Part shown: in pieces, positions 38,384 to 50,531 of the stretch
Numbering within the stretch: position 1 is the first letter of the stretch
Layout of the letters: each line of letters begins with the position of its first letter
Source: Cryptomeria japonica
Taxonomy: Eukaryota > Streptophyta > Pinopsida > Cupressales > Cupressaceae
Length of the DNA stretch: 64,000 bases
Assembly (NCBI RefSeq): GCF_030272615.1
Contig: NC_081413.1
Coordinates: 564,503,510 to 564,567,509, forward strand
Direction: 5' to 3'
Notes under the pieces: model-generated
What the model saw: only the letters and a program-made list of their open reading frames with translations
Database searches by the model: none
What the model was told of the DNA's origin: nothing
Made by a program: the position numbers and the translations under genes

Positions 38384-38788
38384 TTCCGGAGAAGATGGAG
38401 AAGTGCACTCGTTAGACTCTATAGGATCTAAAGGAGTATAACCTTCAGATTCACTTTTAGTCAGGGGAAAATACCCCATGGATACATTATTGCTTAAGGG
38501 GGTATACCCCTCCAATGAGTCAGAACTTATACCTATCAGCCTTACTGGCGAGCATTCTAGCTCAGGCTCTTTTCCTTTTTCAATAGTAATTTCTTTTGTT
38601 GGACACTAAATAGGATCTTCTCCTATCTCTTTGCTCTCTTTAGGAGATGGGTTCACCTCAGTAGGGATGTCAACCAAGACAGGCTTGACAGGTGTCAAAG
38701 AATCTTTCTTGACTTTGAAACTATGGGCATATCTAGCTATGGATTTTGAGCTGTCTGTTTGACACACACCATTTCTGTAACATTTCAA
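38384..38788 (-). pseudogene. Intra-LTR ORF, 3' LTR copy (broken)
   Basis: Same reading frame as 47661-48053 but with a 1-base loss near codon 9-10 and a CAG-to-TAG change (DPI stop). Start region reads MVCVKQTAQ before the shift. The three GY-x-PL repeats remain (GYTPLSNN, GYFPLTKS, GYTPLDPI). Shows the ORF was present in the ancestral LTR and is not maintained here. Confidence 0.6.
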
Positions 38789-39347
38789 TCAATAAGCCAT
38801 TACTTCCCAGACTCTCCTAGAGCAACGTCTAATAAATATTAATAACTAGGTTTTGAACGAAAACATAAAATTTCTTTTATATAATAACTAGTGTGCAATA
38901 TGTTGTAAAACAAAATTCTACTACTATAGCTACAATGTAATTACTCTTAATATCCTATGATTTTTCATTAACTAACTCAAACAATAAAAGATACTTCACC
39001 GTAACTATAACATAAGCAAGATCTTAATCATTACTTATAACTAAGACTTTGTAAATAATAATGAACCAAAACCCAAAGAAATTCCTGACCTTTTGCAAAG
39101 TTAATACGAATGTAAGACCTCAACGCCCATATGCCGGATGATAGCGCGCCTTCCTTATGAACCTTATCTTCAATCTAATCCAAAACTCTATCACCAAAAC
39201 CAACTCTCTTTGATTCTTCCTAAAATATTCTCTCTCTATCTCTCTATTCTACTCTATCTTTCTCCTCTATTCTAATTCTTTCCTCTTGAGTTCACCATCC
39301 TTCCTTCGATGCAAAATGAATTGTCTCCTGCTTCCTTACTCCCCACC

Positions 39348-39358
39348 TCTATTTATAC
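39348..39358 (-). promoter_or_regulatory. TATA box in gypsy 3' LTR
   Basis: Minus strand TATAAATAGAG, conserved in the other LTR. About 1.8 kb from the LTR start, implying a long U3 and R-U5 near 2.6 kb. Confidence 0.55.
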
Positions 39359-41174
39359 TAAAATTACCCATGACTTCTCCTACGTCTAAGGCTCGGTTAT
39401 GGAGTTTGATGAGGAGTCTTTAATGGATTACTTTCAGTTTCATCTTCACTTAATCTCCACTCTTCAGTTATACACCAAAAATCATGGTAGATTGATAAAA
39501 AGGATGGAAGGATCGGCAAGTTACAAGCAACTGTCAAACACGTAAGTGTTTGTCATGGGTGAGACAATAGTCCTCGCTGCCAAGTCACCTTACTCTTATA
39601 TCACGTATGCCTCGCATTAAACTTACCACTCGGTGTCCCTTCATACATAGTTGCTATTATCGCCATGAGGAGTTGGTTCAATACAAACTATCTTTACTAT
39701 GCCTCCACTGCATTCACCAACGTGGAGTTTGGTTCCATCGTGAAGGAGGAGTGGCGGTTGAGTGTGTTGAACAATAGAGAGAGGTGTTAGTGTTCGCTGC
39801 AACGTGGAGAAGCTTTACTAAAATGGGAGGAGGCGTGTATAATGAAAGGGAGGAGGGTGGTTGGTGGTAATACCGACCCCTCCCTTTATTAAGGGGGGTG
39901 GTCGATATTACTATCGACCACCATAATTATTAGTTTACTTAAACTTAAAACCTGCCATTACCTTTTTAAAATTTGTTTTATTTATTTTATTTCATTATTA
40001 TATTTTTAATAATTAATTAATGACTTTAATTAATATATTTTTAAAAAATATTAATCCTTAGCAAATGATATTTATAAATATATATTTGGTTTCCAATATT
40101 TATAATTAATGGCTTTTCATATATATATTCAAACAATTGAATTATATATATTACATGTTCAAAAAGTTTAATAAATATGATATATTTATAATTCTAATTA
40201 TATACATACATATACAAAACCTAATAGTTCGAATTGACGATATTGTCTAATGATAGTTCATTCACTTAAGCATTATTTCAAATAACTACATATAATTGAT
40301 AGTCGCCCCCATGTATATAATATATTTATATATACTCAAACGATCAAGTCACAGTTATCGAACTATCATGCATATGAAATTCATATATTTGTAAACACAA
40401 CATTCATTAATGCAATCACATCTACTTATACCAAGATATTAACTCATCCTTTGTACACAACGTTAAGTCGCTAGATCACTTAACTCTTTTTTTTTAAATA
40501 TCAAACTACTTATCACTCATATAGATGAAATAAATGTAACAATTATCAATAACATACAATAATTAAAATCACTTAAACATGCAAACTGGGCAAACATCAA
40601 GCGACTTCTCATAAAGGTCAACCAACCAAATATGAAGACCGAACAATCGACAAAATGACTAACTGACGACACTCACCCGAGTGTAACTAAATAAAAATAG
40701 GGTCAACTACTATCTCCTTCACTTCCATCAGAAAATATAAGGCACACTCAGACCTGTGTAGCTAGGTGGAGACGTTACCCCGTACCTACCCGGTACTTGT
40801 ACCTACAATATCCTGCATCACCGAACCACACATGCATATATACCATATATAAAACATGACATACACACCGATGAAGGAGAATTGTGATGTTCCCTGTCTC
40901 AGTGAAATGAGTGAAGGAAAATCATCCCCTTGCGTCTAATACACTCGCAGATACACAACATACATTGCATAAATAAAGTAAAGTATCAGTACATTGCAAT
41001 AAACCGTACTATGCCATAAATCACAAGTATAGAAATAGTGTAAATAAATCATGCATCTCATATTCAGATTAAGCATGGAATAATGTCATATAAATCTAAA
41101 TAACAATTCAAAGTAATGTATTCACTGAAAATAAAAAGAACAAAATATGAGTCCAAACAAGTAGGGGTACTACA

Positions 41175-41188
41175 TTCTCCCCCCCAAG
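41175..41188 (-). promoter_or_regulatory. Polypurine tract of gypsy element
   Basis: Minus strand CTTGGGGGGGAGAA directly before TGTAGTACCCC at the 3' LTR start. Confidence 0.85.
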
Positions 41189-41209
41189 ACTAGGCTTACA
41201 CCTAGAATC

Positions 41210-42400
41210 CTAAAACAAATATGAATACAACTCTCTCATCTTTGCTGCATCCTCCCAAGTTGCCGTGATCTCATCATTTGGGTCCCATAGGACCCTTACC
41301 TGGTCGATGGTACGACCCCTGAGGATCAAATCCCGATGTTGAAGAATGCACACGGGCTCCATGGAAAGCTGCCTGTCCTCGACTTGCAAAGAGTTCCAAT
41401 CAAGAACATGCGTCACATCAGGGTGATAAGGTCGAAGAACTAAAACATGAAAGACATCATGGATGTGGGATAGACTCGGTGGCAAGGCAAGATGATAGGA
41501 AACAAGACCTATCCTCTCAAGAATCTCAAAAGGGCCAACAAACTAAGGCGCCAACTTAGAGCCCTTTCCATAACAGATCAGACTCTTCCGCGGACACACT
41601 CTCAGAAACACATGGTCGCCAACCGAAAACTGACGATCTACCCTATGAGCATCTGCATACTTCTTCTACCTATCCTGTGCAGCTACCAAATGCTCTTGAA
41701 TCCGCCTAACCTACTGCTCCATCTCCTGAAGAATATCCGGGCCTATAAGCACCCTGTCCTCTAACCGATCCCAACTCAAAGAAGTGCGGCAAGGACAACC
41801 ATATAATGCCCGAAAGGGGGACATACCTATGGAGCTATGATATCCATTGTTATAAGAAAACTCTACAAGATAGATATAATCCTCCCAACGTGACTGCTGG
41901 TCCATAACATACATGCGAAGCATGTCCTCCAAAACCTGATTCACTCTCTCTATCTGACCATCTGTCTCTGGGTGATAAGCTAAACTAAAGTTCAACTGAG
42001 TCCCCAAAGCATGCTACAGTGAGGTCCACAATGCTGAGGTAAAGACTGGATCTCTATCAAAAATGATCCACCTTGGAACCCCATGCAATCTCACTACTTC
42101 TTCCAAGAAAACTCGTGCCACCACTGCTGTTGTATAGTAAGCTCGAATAGGAACAAAATGAGCAACCTTTGTCAATCTGTCAACTATGACCATGATGGCA
42201 TCATGACGACGTGAAGAGATAGGCAACCCAATAATGAAATCCATGGAAATGATATCCCATTTCCAATCCGGTATCAAATTAGGTTGAAGAAGCCCTGCCG
42301 GGTGCTGATGCTTTGCCTTCACCTGCTGGCACTCTAAACACTTCGACACAAAATCAGAAATGTCACGTTTCATGCCTACCTAATGATAGATCTGTCTAAG
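41210..42400 (-). pseudogene. Gypsy integrase with chromodomain-like C-terminus
   Basis: Minus strand, one frame with a few stops. 42014-42373: zinc-binding tail CLECQQVKAKHQHPAGLLQP, then SMDFIIGLP (first Asp), VDRLTKVAHFVPI and IIFDRDPVF (second Asp; usual Ser before D is Phe). 41711-42007: FSLAYHPETDGQIERVNQ (catalytic Glu), WEDYIYLVEFSYN and PFRALYGCPC. 41210-41485: a GPFEILERIG-type region, FHVLVLRPYHPD, then VRVLWDPNDEITATWEDA, resembling a plant chromovirus chromodomain strand. DDE residues are present; stops lie at 42011-42013 and 41708-41710. Confidence 0.9.
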
Positions 42401-42409
42401 ATCTGCGTG

Positions 42410-43870
42410 CATCTTCTTGACACCTGGATGTGCCGAATAAGGTGCACGATGGGCCTCAGTCATGATCAAGACGTGAAGACCCTCCAAAGAAGGTACATAG
42501 ATCTGCCCATGGTGACGAAGAAGTCCATCTGCCTCAAGATATATCTAGAATATCTTCCCTCTAAAGGCCATCCGGATTCTATCATGGTTCTAACATCCTG
42601 ATACCAAGTATCCTGAGGAAGAACTCTGAGAATCCTCTCTCAAGTCAACTCCAAGGGACAATGCCGAAACTTCGTGCTGCCTATGACTCAAAGCATCTGC
42701 CACTACATTCTCTTTCCCCTGAATATATCAAACCTCAAAATCATACTCGCAGAGGAATTCCATCCATCTCCACTGTCGAGCATTCAAATTCGGTTGTGTG
42801 AAAATATACTGCAGACTACGGTGATCACTATGTAGTTCAAACTAACGTCCCAACAGAAAATGTCACTATCTAACCAAAGCATGAACTACAGCTGCCAACT
42901 CTAAATCATGAACTGGATAGTTCAACTCGTGGTTCTTAATTTTGCGAGAGTCATAAGCAACCACCCGTCCATCTTGCATAAGCACTGCACCTATACCTTC
43001 CAAAGAAGCATATGTGCATACTATAAAATCTCTAGATGGATCAGGAATTGCCAAAATCGGAGCACTGACAAGGAGTTCCTTCAAGGTACGAAAAGCTGAC
43101 TCACATTGTTCTGACCAAACAAACTTCTTCCCTTTCCATTGTAGAGAAGTGATTGGGTGTCCTATCCGAGAAAAGCCTTGAACAAAGCGACGGTAATATC
43201 CAGCCAGACCCATAAAACTCCAAACTTCTGAAATGTTGGTCGGTACTGGCCAATCAATAATGGCTTGAATCTTTGAAGGATCCACAAACACTCCTTCCCC
43301 TGAAACTATATGACCAAGATAGTTTACCTCAGACTGGAAAAAGTCACACTTTGCCAAATTAGCATAGAGTTGATTTTCCCTCAAGCACTGCAATACCTGT
43401 TGCAAGTGACCTTCATGTTCTTCAATAGTTCTAGAGTAAATCAATATGTCATCCAAGAACACAAGAACAAAATGATCAAGGTAGGTGCAAAAAACCCCAT
43501 TCATGAGGCTCATGAAAATTGAAGGTGCATTCGTCAACCCAAATGGTACTACTGTGAACTCATAGTGACCATAATGAGTGCGAAACACTGTCTTATGAAT
43601 ATCTGCATCCTGCATGCGCAACTGATGATATCTAGATTTCAGGTCAATCTTAGAGAACACCTTGGTTCCCTTTACTTGATCAAAAAGATCATCAATATGA
43701 GGCAATGGATATCAATTCCGGATGGTTACCTTATTCAGCTGTCGGTAATCAATGCATAACCGAAGAGAACCATCCTTCTTCTTAACGAAGATAACAGGCG
43801 CACCCCAAGGAGAAACACTAGGATGAATGAATCACTTGGCTAACAATTCTTCTAGTTGCAACATCAACTC
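42410..43870 (-). pseudogene. Gypsy reverse transcriptase and RNase H
   Basis: Minus strand. RT spans about 43870-43080: [63 protein letters not shown] and [10 protein letters not shown] (catalytic DD intact), [12 protein letters not shown] 279-codon stretch 42866-43705 has no stop. RNase H begins [18 protein letters not shown]; the usual Asp of CTDAS is Tyr at 43010-43012, removing a catalytic residue. After [20 protein letters not shown] the frame breaks (stop at 42866) and continues with further stops to the integrase. Confidence 0.92.
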
Positions 43871-43989
43871 ACTCAACTCCTGAGTGGTCATCCAATATGG
43901 AGCTCTAGAAATAGGTTTTGCACTAGGAACCAAATCAATGTGAAAGTCTATGTCTCTCTTTAGAGGCATACCAGGAATATCCAATGGAA

Positions 43990-44600
43990 ATACATCAGCA
44001 TACTCTCAAAGAATAGGGTGACTATCAAGAGCGATTTCTTGACTCTTTAACTCATCCACATCCTCAAGAGTAACTACAAAAAGATGACACCCTCTATGCA
44101 TGTACCGCTTAAGTTGCATAGCATAGATCATACGTAAGGATATTGGTCTCTGAACTCCAACAATTTTCACTTCCTTACCAAGGTCATCTAAACACTCCAT
44201 TGTCTTCTTGCGACAATCTACATGAGAATTATGAGAAGATAGCCAATCCATCCCCAACACAACTCCATAAGAACCCAAAGGAATGACTCGAAGGTCAACT
44301 GAAGTAACTATGGTTCCTAGATTCAACTCACAACTGGGAACAAAGGTATCTACAGAAACACAAACACCTGTAGCCAACTCTACTTGCCACCTATTCATCT
44401 ACTTAGCAGATGTGAGTCCACACCGCTCCACAATAGATGAAGAAATGAAAGAATCTAAAGCAACGGAATCAAAAAGTACAGAGATAGGGATTCCATGCAA
44501 CATACCTCCTGCCTCCATAACTGTACCTTGATGATTAGCTTGGCAGTTATCCACCGCTGCAAACACTCTTTGAGATCTCCCTGCATCTCCCACTGTAGGC
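43990..44600 (-). pseudogene. Gypsy aspartic protease
   Basis: Minus strand frames 44399-44593 and 44006-44398, separated by one stop. The retropepsin active site reads ISVLFDSVALDSFISS: the DSG triad is DSV (44462-44470). LGSYGVVLGMDWLSSHNSHV is the second conserved block (GMDWL) of gypsy proteases. Links gag to RT. Confidence 0.85.
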
Positions 44601-45837
44601 TCTGATGCTGCCGACCGTTGACTACCTGTGTTGTGGAAATGCCAAGGACACTGTGCAACTCTATGACCATATTGCCCACAAGAGAAACAAGCTCCTCTAT
44701 TACCTGTCAGACCACTGGATTGCTGAAAATTTCCTTGGCTAGGAGTGTGAGATGCACTTTGCGAGGATTGCCCTGTAGGGCCTTGTCTACCCCTTTGCCA
44801 ATTTCTATTTTTCTTAAATTGAGTATTGCCACCCTTCTGGCTCTGGAACTATTTCAGTTTTGATGGTTGCTGCTGCTGTGGTCCACCCTTAGCAGGTGCC
44901 TGAGGAGTCCTAAATGGTGCAGCTAACTGGAACTGATTCCCATGAGCTCTATTCCCACTGGAAGGAGCACTCCCTATCTACACACCTGTTTTCTCACCAA
45001 GAGAATGGCTAAGGTTTAGCTCTACCAATCAGGCCTTTGCCACAACTGTCTCCACTGAAGTTGGCTCAAACACCCTAACACCTCCACTGATGCGATCATT
45101 CAAGCCCCTCAAGAAGTGTTGTACAAGTATAGCCTCATCATTACCAATTCCAGCATACTGCTTGAGCTCATAGAATTTGTGCTCATACTGGTCTACCGTC
45201 ATACCATACTGCCGTAGTGCATGGAACTCAACTGATCGAGTCTGTCTCCACTGGGGCGAGAGAAATCATGCCCTGAATCTCTCCAGAAATAGCTCCCATG
45301 TCACAGTGTTAATGCACACACCGATCATTTCCTCCTCCAGTCTCGACTAGTTCGATCAAGATGCATAATCGCACATCTCGCCTTGGTGTTGCTACTATAG
45401 GGAAATATAGAAAAACACCTATCCAAACCGATAAGCCAAGTCTCTACCTCGAGACTGGTACCCATACCATTAAAGAAAGGAGGATTGGACCTCATCAAGT
45501 CCTTTATGTGACCCAAAGAAACTGGATCTTCATTGACTGCAATCCCTCTCCTTCTGGGTGATCTTTCCCTCTCTCTCTCCTCTGGAACTAGCTGAACAAC
45601 CTCAGGCCTGGGGCCCAACCTAGCAAGAACCTCTTGAAACATTTGTCTCAGCTCTTCCCTTTCGGGAACCTGTTCTTCTGCATGAGGTAAATTTTGATGA
45701 ACAAACTGTTCTGGCTTAGCACTAACATAAGTAGGTGGTGGTGAAGGACTGTGATGATTAGAACCATGACCTCATCCTCCACCTTTGCCTCTATTGCGAC
45801 CACCCATACAACCACCTCCCCTAGCTCTCCTAGCCAT
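44600..45837 (-). pseudogene. Gypsy gag
   Basis: Start chosen at ATG 45835-45837 (MARRARGGGCMGG), about 135 bp after the PBS. 45325-45642 holds the capsid-type domain: FFNGMGTSLEVETWLIGLDR and YSSNTKARCAIMHLD. The zinc knuckle CFSCGQYGHRVAQC at about 44660-44700 is intact CX2CX4HX4C. At least one stop follows the Gly/Arg-rich start near 45777. Confidence 0.88.
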
Positions 45838-45971
45838 GACCAAGTACTACAAAAGAGAAAAGATTCAGATTTATGACAAGGATAAACAAGAAAAACACAA
45901 ATGTTAAGACCTAAATAAAAGGTCAAGTTGAATAGGCACACTACAAACCCAGAGTACCTAGTGTTGAAACT

Positions 45972-45985
45972 TGGCTCTGATACCA
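45972..45985 (-). promoter_or_regulatory. PBS of gypsy element (initiator-Met type)
   Basis: Minus strand TGGTATCAGAGCCA, two bases from the 5' LTR edge at 45988; the canonical plant initiator-Met primer site. Confidence 0.93.
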
Positions 45986-46046
45986 AATGTAATGCCCCGC
46001 TAGAAACCCTAAAGGAAAAACATCACAATCTATGCAACTAAGGGTG

Positions 46047-46047
<1 letters not shown>

Positions 46048-46090
<43 letters not shown>
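46048..46090. repeat. (AT)n microsatellite
   Basis: About 21 AT units where the 3' LTR has only AATTTTTTTATT, so it changed in length after insertion. Confidence 0.95.
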
Positions 46091-46093
<3 letters not shown>

Positions 46094-47660
46094 AAAGAAC
46101 AAGTGCTTGAGTTAAACCATAACACATCTAATAACATAGCGGAAGTCTAACTCCTGAATTTCCTAAGGGTCACCAACGATTATTACTTCATAAATTATGA
46201 TAAAATTTCCACAATGAAAGAATTCAAAGTACTCCAAAACAATCATTTAATATATACAAAAGAATTAAGTAATTGAAATAGCATACATTACAATGTTTCT
46301 TTGCTTTACAATATTCAAAAATACATGTTTTCAAAAAAAATTACATCATGAGTTAAAATGTTACAAAATGAAAGTTACATAAAGTTTCGATTCAAGACCT
46401 CAAGTTTCCAACTGAACAATGGTTACGAGCAAAAGCTGGTACATGAACCACGAACCAAGAACATCAGCGAAGTCCTTCCTTGCCTGAAGATACATTCCGG
46501 TACATCCGCTGGGAAGTGACACTACCACCCGACCATGCAATTCCAAAAAGGAACCACCCCACCATGCTGGAGATAGTAGATAACCCTCAAGCAAGCAAAA
46601 TAAGACAAGTACGAAAGGACTACAAGACTCCACACACATCCATGTGACTCAACTCACAAAACACAGTGACTCTAAGGAGAAATTGTCATCGCATGTCTTA
46701 TGGTGGATACCATGGTACAACCTCCATAGGTCTCGGCCCCCATCCTGGGTTATCCTGGTAACCTCTCCCGAACCTCCGATTCCAACTAAGTCTCATGCGG
46801 ACCCTACCAATCCTTTCATGAAGACAAGGTGGTAAGTTTTCCATTCCAGGCCTTCTCGCTACATTATGAGCCCTATACTAGCACTCACCTATGTGCGAGG
46901 CACATTATTTTATTTCACATTTATTCTACCCTCCCCTAATCATTTATTAGGTTATCACTTTCTTAACCAACTTCCGACGAGTTATCCTACCACCACTTCG
47001 GGCACGACCCCCGCTCGAAAGCCACTCTCTCTTAGGACACTACATGATAGTTCTCTCTATGGAACTCTATGGCAACACATACAATCATACGTAATCCTGA
47101 CATACCATAGGTGAAAGACACAAAATTACTAACCTAAGGTTGACCATTCGGACCAACTCACAATGGCTCATTTCCTTAAGGTTATACATCTATATATCTG
47201 GCCAAAACACAGTAACACAGGGCATAATGACCACATACTCAATGTACAATAAAATTTGGACATGACTCCAACCACCATTTAAACAAGCCAATCTTACGTA
47301 ATAACATCAAAACACATAAATAACTTGCAGAAGCATAAACGTTGCCATTTGGTTGAGAAAAGAGATAATTTAACCCGAGACCCTAAGGATAGTTTAGACG
47401 GCATAAACTCAGAGTTTAATACCTTACAACATGATTAAGAGATCAATTACTTTTTGTTAACTATTATAGGGAAGCAACATTATATTATGGCAACCTTGAT
47501 AATTTCCAAATTCCACTTAAACCATAATTTAGGACAAAAGTAGATATATTTATTTCTTCATAAAAGTCTTACAAGAAGACATAGTACATTTCTCAACTTA
47601 TAATAGATAGAAAGATGTCTTTATTTCTTGACACTAGAAAGGATATAACCCGTTACATCA

Positions 47661-48053
47661 CTATTTTGGAGAAGATGGAGAAGTGCACTCGTCAGACTCT
47701 ATAGGATCTAAAGGAGTATAACCTTTAGATTTGCTTTCAGTCAAGGGAAAATACCCCACAGATTCATTATCGCTTAAGGGGTAATACCCCTTCAACGAGT
47801 CAGAACTTATAACTATCGGCCTTACTAGTGAGCATTCTAGCTCAGGCTCTTTTCCTTTTTCAATAGTAATTTCTTTTGTTGGACACTGAATAGGATCTTC
47901 TCCTATCTCTTTGCTCTCTTCAGGAGCTGGGTTCACCTCAGTAGGGATGTCAACCAAGATAGGCTTGACAGGTGTCAGAGAATCTTTCTTGACTTTCAAA
48001 CTATGGGCATATCCAGCTACAGATTTCTGAGCTGTCTGTTTGACACGCACCAT
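47661..48053 (-). CDS. Intra-LTR ORF, 130 aa, H3-tail-like N-terminus and GY-PL repeats
   Basis: Uninterrupted minus-strand frame entirely inside the 5' LTR. Residues 1-18 read MVRVKQTAQKSVAGYAHS. Aligned without gaps to the histone H3 tail (ARTKQTARKSTGGKA after Met) it keeps R2, K4, Q5, T6, A7, K9, S10, G13 and A15. The middle is Lys/Glu/Pro-rich (EEITIEKGKEPELE-like). The C-terminal third has three repeats with core GYYPLSDN, GYFPLTES and GYTPLDPI. It lies about 550-600 nt downstream of the conserved TATA box, so it would be in the R/U5 leader of a full transcript, although upstream ATGs exist. The 3' LTR copy is broken. No known domain; whether it is translated is unknown and the H3 likeness may be chance or capture. 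Confidence 0.4.
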   Translation of the reverse strand: MVRVKQTAQKSVAGYAHSLKVKKDSLTPVKPILVDIPTEVNPAPEESKEIGEDPIQCPTKEITIEKGKEPELECSLVRPIVISSDSLKGYYPLSDNESVGYFPLTESKSKGYTPLDPIESDECTSPSSPK

Positions 48054-48625
48054 TTCTGTAACGTTTCAAACAATAAGCCATTACTTCCCAGACTCTCCTA
48101 GAGAAACGCCTAATATATCTTAATAACTAGGTTTTGAACAAAAACATAAAATTTCTTTTATATAATAACTAGTGTGCAATATGTTGTAAAACAAAATTCC
48201 ACTACTATAGCTACAATGTAATTACTCTTAATATCCTATGATTTTTCATTAACTAACTCAAACAATAAAAGATACTTCACCGTAACTATAACATAAGCAA
48301 GATCTTAATCATTACTTATAACTAAGACTTTGTAAATAATAATGAACCAAAACCCAAAGAAATTCCTGACCTTTTGCAAAGTTAACACGAATGCAAGACC
48401 TCAACGCCCTTCTACCGAATGATAGCACGCCTTGCTTACGAACCTTATCTTTAATCCGCTCCAAAACTCTATAACCAAAACCAACTCTCTTTGATTCTTC
48501 CTAAAATATTCTCTCTATCTCTCTATTCTACTCTATCTTTCTCCTCTATTCTAATTCTTTCCTCTCGAGTTCACTGTCCTTCCTTTGATGCAAAATGAAT
48601 TCTCTCCCGCTTCCTTACTCCCCAC

Positions 48626-48636
48626 CTCTATTTATA
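48626..48636 (-). promoter_or_regulatory. TATA box in gypsy 5' LTR
   Basis: Minus strand TATAAATAGAG preceding a purine/pyrimidine-skewed stretch; same context as 39348-39358. Confidence 0.6.
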
Positions 48637-50531
48637 CTAAAATTACCCATGACTTCTCCTACGTCTAAGGCTCAGTTATGGAGTTTGATGAGGAGTCTTT
48701 AATGATTAGTTTCAGTTTCATCTTCACTTAATCTCCACTCTTCAGTTATACACCAAAAATCATGGTAGACTGATAAAAAGGATGGAAGGATCGACAAGTT
48801 ACAAGCAACTGTCAAACACGTAAGTGTTTGTCATGGGTGAGATAATAGTCCTCGCTGCCAAGTCGCCTTACTCTTATATCATGTATGCCTCACATTAAAC
48901 TTACCACTCAGTGTCCCTTCCTACATAGTCGCTATTATCACCATGAGGAGTTGGTTCAATACAAACTGTCTTTACTATGCCTCCACCACATTCACCAACG
49001 TGGAGTTTGGTTCCATCATGAAGGAGGAGTGGCGGTTGAGTGTGTTGAACAATGAGAGAGGTGTCGGTGTTCATTGAAATGTGGAGAAGCTTTATTAAAA
49101 TGGGAGGAGGCATGTATAATGAAAGGGAGGAGGGTGGTCGGTGGTAATACCGACCCCTCCCTTTATTAAGGGGGTGGTTGATATTACTATCGACCACCAT
49201 AGTTATTAGTTTACTTAAACTTAAAACCCGCCATTACCTTTTTGAAATTTGTTTTATTTGTTTTATTTCATTATTATATTTTTAATAATTAATTAATGAC
49301 TTTAATTAATATAATTTTTTTAAATATTAATCCTTCTTAGCAAATGATATTTATAAATATATATTTGGTTTCCAATATTTATAATTAATGGCTTCATATA
49401 TATATTCAAACAATTGAATTATATATATTACACGTTCGAAAAGTTTAATAAATATGATATATTTATAATTCTAATTATATACATACATATACAAAACCTA
49501 ATAGTTCGAATTGATGATATTGTCTAATGATAGTTCATTCACTTAAGCATTATTTCAAATAACTACATATAATTGATAGTTGCCCCCATGTATATAATAT
49601 ATTTATATATACTGAAATGATCAAGTTGCAATTATCGAACTATCATGCATACGAAATTCATATATTTGTAAACACAACATTCATTAATGCAATCACATCT
49701 ACTTATACCAAGATATTAACTCATCCTTTGTACACAACGTTAAGTCGCTAGATCACTTAACTCTTTTTTTTTAAATATCAAACTACTTATCACTCATATA
49801 GATGAAATAAACGTAACAATTATCAATAACATGCAATAATTAAAATCACTTAAACACGCAAACTGAGAAAACATCAAGCGACTTCTCATAAAGGTCAACC
49901 AACCAAATATGAAGACCGAACAATCGACAAAATGACTAACTGACGACACTCACCCGAGTGTAACTAAATGAAAATAGGGTCAACTACTATCTCCTTCACT
50001 TCCATCGGAAAATATAAGGCATGCTCAGACCTATGTAGCCAGGTGGAGACATTACCCCATACCTACTTGGTACTTGTACCTGCAATATCCTGCATCATCG
50101 AACCAGACATGCATATATACCATATATAAAACACGACATACACACTGATGAAGGAGAATCGTGCCGTTCCTTGTCTCACCAAAATGAGTGAAGGAAAATC
50201 GTCCCCTTGCATCCAATACACTTGCAGATGCACAACATACATTGCATAAATAAAGTAAAGTGTCAGTACATTGCAATAAACCATACTATGCCATAAATCA
50301 CAAGTACAGAAATAGTGTAAATAAATTATGCATCTCATATTCAGATTAAGCATGGAATAATGTCATATAAATATGAATAACAATTCATGGTAATGTATCC
50401 ACTGAAAACAACAAGAACAAAATATGAGTCCAAACGAGTAGGGGTACTACAATGAACCTGTATTTTTCAATAGGATATGCGGCTGGGAGTCTTTCATGTA
50501 CATTTTCTGCTATATCCCCCTTATTTTAAAA

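Larger units (their letters stand above)
36734..41174 (-). repeat. 3' LTR of gypsy element
   Basis: TGTAATGCCCCGCC to GGGTACTACA on the plus strand; collinear with 45988-50451. Differences include a short A/T run where the partner has an (AT)n, small indels and many transitions. Contains a broken copy of the intra-LTR ORF (about 38384-38788). Confidence 0.95.
36734..50451 (-). mobile_element. Complete Ty3/gypsy LTR retrotransposon, 13.7 kb
   Basis: TG..CA element with TSD ATGAA at 36729-36733 and 50452-50456. 5' LTR 45988-50451 (4,464 bp), PBS 45972-45985, gag-pol 45837 to 41210, PPT 41175-41188, 3' LTR 36734-41174 (4,441 bp). The pol order PR-RT-RNase H-IN and a C-terminal segment VRVLWD...EITATWEDAAKM like the chromodomain strand suggest a chromovirus, and the long LTRs with initiator-Met PBS suggest the Tekay/Del group (inferred). 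LTRs look several percent diverged and pol carries stops, so it is a dead but structurally whole copy. Inserted in element C. Confidence 0.93.
45988..50451 (-). repeat. 5' LTR of gypsy element
   Basis: 4,464 bp, collinear with 36734-41174. Contains the TATA box at 48626-48636, an open 130-codon frame and an (AT)n tract not shared with the partner LTR. Confidence 0.95.
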
